NCBI GenBank assembly: GCA_900472785.1
Contig: UCJH01000009.1
Coordinates: forward strand, 10,382-74,381
Source of the DNA: Hyphomicrobiales bacterium
GTDB taxonomy: Bacteria > Pseudomonadota > Alphaproteobacteria > Rhizobiales > Rhizobiaceae
Direction of reading: 5' to 3'
DNA length: 64,000 nt
In this document: positions 59,276 to 64,000 of the stretch, piece by piece
Numbering within the stretch: the first letter of the stretch is position 1
Layout of the letters: each line of letters begins with the position of its first letter
Made by a program: the position numbers and the translations under genes
The notes under the pieces: generated by a model
What the model saw: only the letters and a program-made list of their open reading frames with translations
Told to the model about the DNA's origin: nothing
The model's database searches: none

Positions 59276-60454
59276 TCAGCCCGGAAGGTCGATGGCACGC
59301 AATTCATTTAGCCGCTGATCGTATACGGCGTTCAGGCATCTCGCGTCGCCGCCGCAATCGTTCCGGTCTTTGAGCCATCTTCGCTGCACATCGAGCAGAC
59401 GTTTGCGAACGTTCTTCTCCACGTTGTTGCGAACCCACATGTAGATGGAATTCATGGCCCGGTCTTTCGACCAGAGCTCCGTCTGTCGGCACAAGGACAC
59501 CTCGGTGGGCGTCGCGGCTGCAGTGCACGAAAAGCTTGGCCCATCGATGCCAGTTGCCAGCCCCTGTCCTCGCAGGTGCGCCTCCGTCTCGATGCAGAGT
59601 ATGAGTGCGCCTTTCTTGTTCAATTCCGCCTTCACTTCATCGAGGAGCGGTGTCCATAGATCGACCCACTTCTCAGCTCCGACGAGCTTGTTGCCTTCTG
59701 CGAACACGGCCTCATGGGCACGTTTCACCATCGCTACGTCTGGTTGAAGAAACGGTGCACACCGAGACTGCAGCAGCGATAGCGATACGAACTGATCGGC
59801 ATAGACGTCGACCGTGGGGTTCGCCGACGGCGTGGTGACGTTGCCACCATCCACCTTGTAGGTTTCGATGCCCAGCATCCGGGCGCGGTCTGGCGTGAGC
59901 AAAAGGAAGTCGTTCGGCCCCGCAGTCGTGAAATACCGGATAGCCTCGATGCGAAGGCCGAGATGGGTGAGGTAGGAGCCGATCTCAGCATTCGCCACAC
60001 CGCTCTCGCGATACTCGCCGTTTTCTTCTCGGTATGCCGCGTGGAAACCGATGAGGGAAGTGTCGGACATATATCGCCGAACACCGGATACCCATATCAG
60101 TCCACAGGCGGAGAAACATTCCTGATCAGCGGCGACCATCGTCGAGAAGCCCGACATCCTTATCGTCGCCCCGATCTGCAACGCCTCCTTCACCAATCCG
60201 CCTGGGCTTTTCAGGATAACGGACGCTCGGTTCAGCCCTTCAGCCAGTTTTGAGAACCTGTCGCCATCACCTTCCTCGATCGGACCCCGGAGGCTGATCA
60301 GCGGAACGGGAATTCCTGGAAGATCTATCTTCTCTATTTCTGCGCCCTTCGCGGACACGCTGCCGCAGAGCACTATCCCGACCAGCAGGCCCAGCCACTT
60401 TGTCCCTGCCACAGACACCCCCAAAGCTCGCGCTGATCTCGACAACCTCGTCAC
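59276..60454 (-). CDS. Secreted ClpP/crotonase-fold protein with LprI-like C-terminal domain
   Basis: 392 residues starting with GTG at 60454. Signal sequence WLGLLVGIVLCGSVSAKGA. A ClpP-like fold follows: VILKSPGGLVKEALQIGATIRMSGFSTMVA, with a serine in DQECFSACGLIWV and a His in GFHAAYREENG as likely catalytic pair, the layout of COG3904 periplasmic proteins. The last ~90 residues match the DUF1311/LprI pattern (FSCTAAATPTEVSLCRQTELW, then RWLKDRNDCGGDARCLNAVYDQRL). A periplasmic peptidase-like role is probable. Start uncertain; GTG codons slightly downstream also fit. Confidence 0.65.
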   Translation of the reverse strand: MTRLSRSARALGVSVAGTKWLGLLVGIVLCGSVSAKGAEIEKIDLPGIPVPLISLRGPIEEGDGDRFSKLAEGLNRASVILKSPGGLVKEALQIGATIRMSGFSTMVAADQECFSACGLIWVSGVRRYMSDTSLIGFHAAYREENGEYRESGVANAEIGSYLTHLGLRIEAIRYFTTAGPNDFLLLTPDRARMLGIETYKVDGGNVTTPSANPTVDVYADQFVSLSLLQSRCAPFLQPDVAMVKRAHEAVFAEGNKLVGAEKWVDLWTPLLDEVKAELNKKGALILCIETEAHLRGQGLATGIDGPSFSCTAAATPTEVSLCRQTELWSKDRAMNSIYMWVRNNVEKNVRKRLLDVQRRWLKDRNDCGGDARCLNAVYDQRLNELRAIDLPG

Positions 60455-60481
60455 GCAGTATGCCCATCTTCGTAAGAGCCG

Positions 60482-60781
60482 CTACCTCTCAAGACACGGA
60501 AAGCGCGTTCCACACCGATCGTCATCCTCGACCATCCGGTCGCACCCCATTGCCGCCATCCTGCGTAGCCGTGCGAAGGTCACACTGGCCCCGTGCTTCT
60601 TCACAACAGCAGTCCGATCGAGCGAACCGGATCGCCCGCAAGCTCGGCATTCTACCTCAATGACAGTGTCCCGCACCTGACGCAGCGTGGATGCCAAGCC
60701 GAGAGGCGGTTTACTCCGGTTCGAGCGCACGCTCCTCTCCCTTTTGGTGTCAACAAAAATTTCTTCAATAAAGCCGGTCAC
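60482..60781 (-). CDS. Small Cys-containing conserved hypothetical protein
   Basis: 99 residues. The core is VIEVECRACGRSGSLDRTAVVKKHGASVTFARLRRMAAMGCDRMVEDDDRCGTRF: a CxxC pair, then two later Cys, likely one zinc site joined to a basic helix. Small proteins of this pattern are common in rhizobia without known function. It lies 27 bases upstream of the secreted ClpP-like gene on the same strand and 189 bases from imuA on the other side. Confidence 0.6.
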   Translation of the reverse strand: MTGFIEEIFVDTKRERSVRSNRSKPPLGLASTLRQVRDTVIEVECRACGRSGSLDRTAVVKKHGASVTFARLRRMAAMGCDRMVEDDDRCGTRFPCLER

Positions 60782-60888
60782 TTATGATGCGTTCCTAGCG
60801 ATCTGATTCAAAACGAAAATCGGCAGATTCGCTCAGATAACGTGAAGATCCCTCAGTTTCTGACCGGCTTGACTCAGCTTCTATGAAG

Positions 60889-60903
60889 GAACAGAAGAAG
60901 AAC
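60889..60903. promoter_or_regulatory. LexA (SOS) box of imuA-imuB-dnaE2
   Basis: GAACAGAAGAAGAAC is an exact GAAC-N7-GAAC site, the reverse complement of the alphaproteobacterial GTTC-N7-GTTC LexA box. It is 68 bases before the imuA start, as expected for the SOS-controlled mutasome cassette. Confidence 0.8.
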
Positions 60904-60970
60904 ATCAAGCATTCTGGGCGACATGATGTCGTCATTTCCTACCACGCGAACCGAGAGGATTCCGCGAACG

Positions 60971-61726
60971 ATGTCGGCTGTCCTGCGTGATCAAGTCCTT
61001 GCTGATCTACGCGAACGCATCTCGTCCATCGAGGGAGAGGGCGCGAAGAAGTCAGGCTGTCTTCCGTTCGGAGTAACGGAGATCGATGACATTCTGCCCG
61101 GCGGGGGTCTGGCCCATGGAGCGCTGCACGAGTTCGCGGGTGGTGGATCCGGAACGGTCGATGGCGCTGCCGCGGCGCTGTTCGCCGCCGGGATCGCCGC
61201 CCGGACGAAGGGGCCGATCGTATGGTGCCTGACGCGACCGGATCTCTTCTTCCCGGCACTCGCGCAGGCAGGACTGCATCCGAAACGAGTCATCTTCGTC
61301 GAGAGCGACAAGGAGGAGGATGTTGCGGCCAATATGGAGGAGGCGCTGTCGTTCGGTGGCTGTAGTGCTGTCGTCGGAGAGTTGGTCAGGCTGCCGATGG
61401 TCGTGAGCAGGCGGCTTCAGCTTGTCGCGGAGCGTACAGGGACTATCGCGCTGGCTGTGAGGAGATGGCGGCGGCAGACCGAAGCCAATGATTTCGGCCA
61501 GCCCACGGCATCGACCACCAGGTGGCGGGTCAGCGTGATGCCGTCGGAGGAGCTTCCGGTGCCCGGTGTCGGGAGACCAAGGTGGCTGCTTGAACTGATG
61601 AGATCGCGTGCGGGCGAGTGTGCTGAGTTTTACGTCGGAGCGTGTGATGGCCAGGGTCGTATCAATATTTCTTCCCGATCTGCCGACCGACCGAGTCAGG
61701 CGGGACGATCCCGCCATTCCGGCTGA
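60971..61726 (+). CDS. imuA: ImuA mutagenesis protein
   Basis: 251-residue SulA/RecA-like protein: LPFGVTEIDDILPGGGLAHGALHEFAG opens the core, GPIVWCLTRPDLFFPALAQAGLHPKRVIFVE and AERTGTIALAVRRWRRQ follow, all typical of ImuA in alphaproteobacteria. It lacks a proper Walker A motif. It works with ImuB and DnaE2 in damage-induced mutagenic bypass. Start at ATG 60971 (GAGAGGA 9 bases upstream); an upstream ATG at 60923 is weaker. Its last 80 bases overlap imuB. Confidence 0.88.
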   Translation: MSAVLRDQVLADLRERISSIEGEGAKKSGCLPFGVTEIDDILPGGGLAHGALHEFAGGGSGTVDGAAAALFAAGIAARTKGPIVWCLTRPDLFFPALAQAGLHPKRVIFVESDKEEDVAANMEEALSFGGCSAVVGELVRLPMVVSRRLQLVAERTGTIALAVRRWRRQTEANDFGQPTASTTRWRVSVMPSEELPVPGVGRPRWLLELMRSRAGECAEFYVGACDGQGRINISSRSADRPSQAGRSRHSG

Positions 61727-63158
61727 GCAGGCGATCGCAGTGATCGGGAAGTCGGGATCGAAGAGATGGGTCTCTGCCGCCGATGCCGCAGCGAGAAAGG
61801 CTGGCCTGCGCGTCGGAATGCCTGCAGCTAAAGCGCAGGCTCTGTTCCGGGGCCTGATGATGGTCGACGCAGAACCTATTGCAGATGCCGAGGCGCTCGA
61901 GAAGATCACGTTGTGGGCGCTGACCCAGTATTCCCCGATCGTCGCCGTCGATGGCACGGACGGGATCGTCATGGACACCGAGGGCGCGGACCATCTGCAA
62001 GGTGGCGAGGCGCCGATGCTGACCGGAATTGCCAACCGTTTCCGCGGCAGGGGCCTGACGGCACGCGTCGCGATTGCCGATACGTGGGGAGCCGCCCATG
62101 CCTGCGCCCGCGCCATTACCCGCGACACCGTCATCGTTCCACGCGGTGAGACCGTCCGTGCCGTCGAAAGGCTTCCGATCTCGCTGCTGCGGCTGCCGGA
62201 TAAGGTCGTAGGCGATCTGCGCACGCTCGGCTTCCAGACCATCGGAGAACTGTCGAACAAGCCCCGTGCGCCACTGACGCTGAGGTTCGGGCCGGAGATC
62301 GGACGAAGACTGGATCAGATGTTCGGTCGAGCCGGAGAGCCGATCGATCCCATCCGAGGGCCGGAAATCATTTCCGTCACCAGATCCTTTCAAGAGCCAA
62401 TTGGGGCTGCGGAGACGATCAACAAGTATGTCGGCCGCCTTGTGATCCAGCTTGTCGACGAGCTTCAAAAGAAGGGTCTGGGTGCCCGGCGCGTCGACCT
62501 CATCGTCGACAAGGTCGATAACACCCGGCAGGCCATACGAGCGGGAACTGCGAAACCCGCCCGCGACGTCGCGTGGCTGACGAAGCTGTTCAAAGACCGC
62601 ACAGAGAAGATCGAACCCGGATTCGGCATCGAGAAGCTGACGCTGGTCGCGGTGTGGGCGGAGCCGCTCGACGAGACACAGAAGGTGTCGTCGCTCGTCG
62701 AAGAGGAGGTGGCCGACATCACGCCGCTGATCGACATCTTCGGCAACCGCGGGCAGCGGGTCTATAGGGTCGCACCGTTCGCATCCGACGTTCCGGAGCG
62801 TTCGGTTGCGCAGGTCGATGCCGCGTCGGAACCGGAGGAGGCCACCTGGTCAGGCCATTGGCCACGCCCGATACGGCTGCTTCCCTATCCGGAGCTTGCA
62901 GAGGTCATCGCCCTCATGCCCGATCACCCGCCAGTTTCCGTTACCTGGCGTGGCAAGCGCCGGAAGGTGAAGCGTGCCGACGGACCTGAGCGCATATTCG
63001 GCGAATGGTGGCAGCGTACATCGGAGTGGGCAGCCGTGCGCGACTACTTCGTCATCGAGGATGAATCGGGAGAAAGGCTCTGGGTTTTCCGGTCGGGTGA
63101 CGGGGTCGACGGTGAGACCGGATCCCATCGGTGGTTTGTCCAAGGGATCTTTGGATGA
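61647..63158 (+). CDS. imuB: ImuB, Y-family polymerase-like mutasome subunit
   Basis: 503 residues: MARVVSIFLPDLPTDRVRR, AQALFRGLMMVDAEPIADAEALEKITLWALTQYSPIVAVDG, and the little-finger-like region LRFGPEIGRRLDQMFGRAGEPIDP. The catalytic acidic residues of active Y-family enzymes are not evident, as usual for ImuB, which acts as a clamp-binding hub for DnaE2. The open frame extends to 61608, but ATG 61647 with GGAGCG matches family starts. Its stop overlaps dnaE2 in ATGA (63155-63158). Confidence 0.9.
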   Translation: MARVVSIFLPDLPTDRVRRDDPAIPAEQAIAVIGKSGSKRWVSAADAAARKAGLRVGMPAAKAQALFRGLMMVDAEPIADAEALEKITLWALTQYSPIVAVDGTDGIVMDTEGADHLQGGEAPMLTGIANRFRGRGLTARVAIADTWGAAHACARAITRDTVIVPRGETVRAVERLPISLLRLPDKVVGDLRTLGFQTIGELSNKPRAPLTLRFGPEIGRRLDQMFGRAGEPIDPIRGPEIISVTRSFQEPIGAAETINKYVGRLVIQLVDELQKKGLGARRVDLIVDKVDNTRQAIRAGTAKPARDVAWLTKLFKDRTEKIEPGFGIEKLTLVAVWAEPLDETQKVSSLVEEEVADITPLIDIFGNRGQRVYRVAPFASDVPERSVAQVDAASEPEEATWSGHWPRPIRLLPYPELAEVIALMPDHPPVSVTWRGKRRKVKRADGPERIFGEWWQRTSEWAAVRDYFVIEDESGERLWVFRSGDGVDGETGSHRWFVQGIFG

Positions 63159-64000
63159 GGTACGCAGAGCTCCAGGTCACGACCCATTTCAATTTCCTCC
63201 GCGGAGCGTCCTCGGCCGCCGAGCTTTTCGAGCGTGCCAAGGAACTCGGCATCGACGCCATCGGCGTGGTCGACCGTAACTCTCTGGCAGGAATTGTCCG
63301 CGCACTGGAGGCTTCCCGGGCAACTGGGATCAAGCTCATTGTCGGCTGCCGCCTTGATCTCCAGGACGGGATGTCCGTACTCGTTTATCCGACCGATCGC
63401 GCAGCGTATTCCCGGCTGACGCGCCTGATCACGCTGGGGAAGTCCCGTGGCGGAAAGAACAACTGCATCCTGCACTGGGACGACGTCATCACCTACTCGG
63501 CGGGCATGATCGGGATCCTTGTGCCGGATCTCGCCGACGATACCTGTGCCGTGCATCTCAGGAAGATGTCAGAAGTGTTCGAGGATCGAGCCTATCTGTC
63601 CCTCTGCCTGCGCCGTCGGCCGAATGACCAACTCAGGATCCACGAGCTTTCGAACATGGCGACGCGGTTCAAGGTGAAGACCGTCATAACCAACGATGTG
63701 CTATTCCATGAACCTGGACGGCGGCAGCTTCAAGACATCGTCACCTGCATCCGCATGGGCACGACGATCGATGAGGTCGGTTTCGAACGCGAGCGCCATG
63801 CCGATAGATATCTCAAGCCTCCGGAGGAGATGGATCGTCTCTTTCCCCGGTATCCGGAAGCGCTGGCCCGTACGATGGAGATCGCCAGCCGATGTAAATT
63901 CTCGCTGGAAGAACTCACCTACCAATATCCTGAGGAAGCCATCATTCCCGGCAAGACGCCACAGGAATCCCTTGAGCATTATGTATGGGAGTGCATCCCG
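63155..64000 (+). CDS. dnaE2: Error-prone DNA polymerase DnaE2 (partial)
   Basis: First 282 codons; the gene runs off the right edge. It begins with the PHP domain: YAELQVTTHFNFLRGASSAAEL, LGIDAIGVVDRNSLAGIVRAL, GCRLDLQDGMSVLVYP, and continues with EDRAYLSLCLRRRPND. THFNFLRGAS with HxN rather than HxH is characteristic of DnaE2. It performs translesion synthesis in the SOS response with ImuA and ImuB. Start at the ATGA overlap with imuB. Confidence 0.92.
   Translation, partial: MRYAELQVTTHFNFLRGASSAAELFERAKELGIDAIGVVDRNSLAGIVRALEASRATGIKLIVGCRLDLQDGMSVLVYPTDRAAYSRLTRLITLGKSRGGKNNCILHWDDVITYSAGMIGILVPDLADDTCAVHLRKMSEVFEDRAYLSLCLRRRPNDQLRIHELSNMATRFKVKTVITNDVLFHEPGRRQLQDIVTCIRMGTTIDEVGFERERHADRYLKPPEEMDRLFPRYPEALARTMEIASRCKFSLEELTYQYPEEAIIPGKTPQESLEHYVWECIP

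Overview
The window looks like a high-GC alphaproteobacterial replicon from the Rhizobiaceae (Rhizobium, Agrobacterium or Ensifer type). Several loci typical of that family occur together: a smo/mtlK polyol cluster, a complete PhyR-NepR-EcfG general stress response locus with HWE kinases, an hmuPSTUV heme uptake operon, thuAB, and an imuA-imuB-dnaE2 mutasome cassette. No rRNA, tRNA or CRISPR array was recognised. Genus and replicon type cannot be settled from the sequence alone.

The left 38.6 kb reads as ordinary metabolic and regulatory DNA. Bases 1-487 hold the start of a preT-like gene. Bases 708-10753 are a sorbitol/mannitol locus: a SorC-type regulator, an ABC transporter (smoEFGK), two polyol dehydrogenases, a HAD phosphatase and a FGGY kinase, closed by a strong terminator near 10960. 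Bases 11032-16532 carry the general stress response core (phyR diverging from nepR-ecfG), two HWE/HisKA_2 kinases, and a two-gene envelope-stress unit preceded by an EcfG-type promoter. Bases 16673-24005 are heme acquisition: hmuPSTUV on the minus strand and, divergently, a secreted protein, TonB, a DUF2325 protein, an 89-residue orphan, an IsdG-like monooxygenase and a VOC protein. Next come a truncated hemoglobin and DUF423 gene pair, a TetR-SMR efflux pair, thuA-thuB with a LacI-type regulator, a DUF4105/hydrolase lipoprotein pair, a dipeptidase plus dipeptide ABC transporter operon (31592-37950), and an SH3 protein.

The sequence changes character near 38.7 kb, where three copies of an IS-end-like motif mark a junction. 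From there to the right edge the content is accessory. There is a stand-alone Mrr-like nuclease, an RNase H, two small unknowns, and a complete Druantia type II-like anti-phage system (druM-druF-druG-druE, 42244-54495) with a convergent vsr mismatch endonuclease abutting its last gene.

To its right lies an unusual pair: a TnsA-like protein with a degraded active site, and a soluble FtsH-like AAA+/M41 zinc protease. They sit behind a sequence that matches the alphaproteobacterial LexA box exactly (54978-54992). Small membrane, Cys-rich and secreted proteins follow, then imuA-imuB-dnaE2, preceded by a second exact LexA box (60889-60903). The right arm therefore reads as a defence plus SOS island, and the SOS-linked TnsA-like/FtsH-like pair is the best candidate for an undescribed system.
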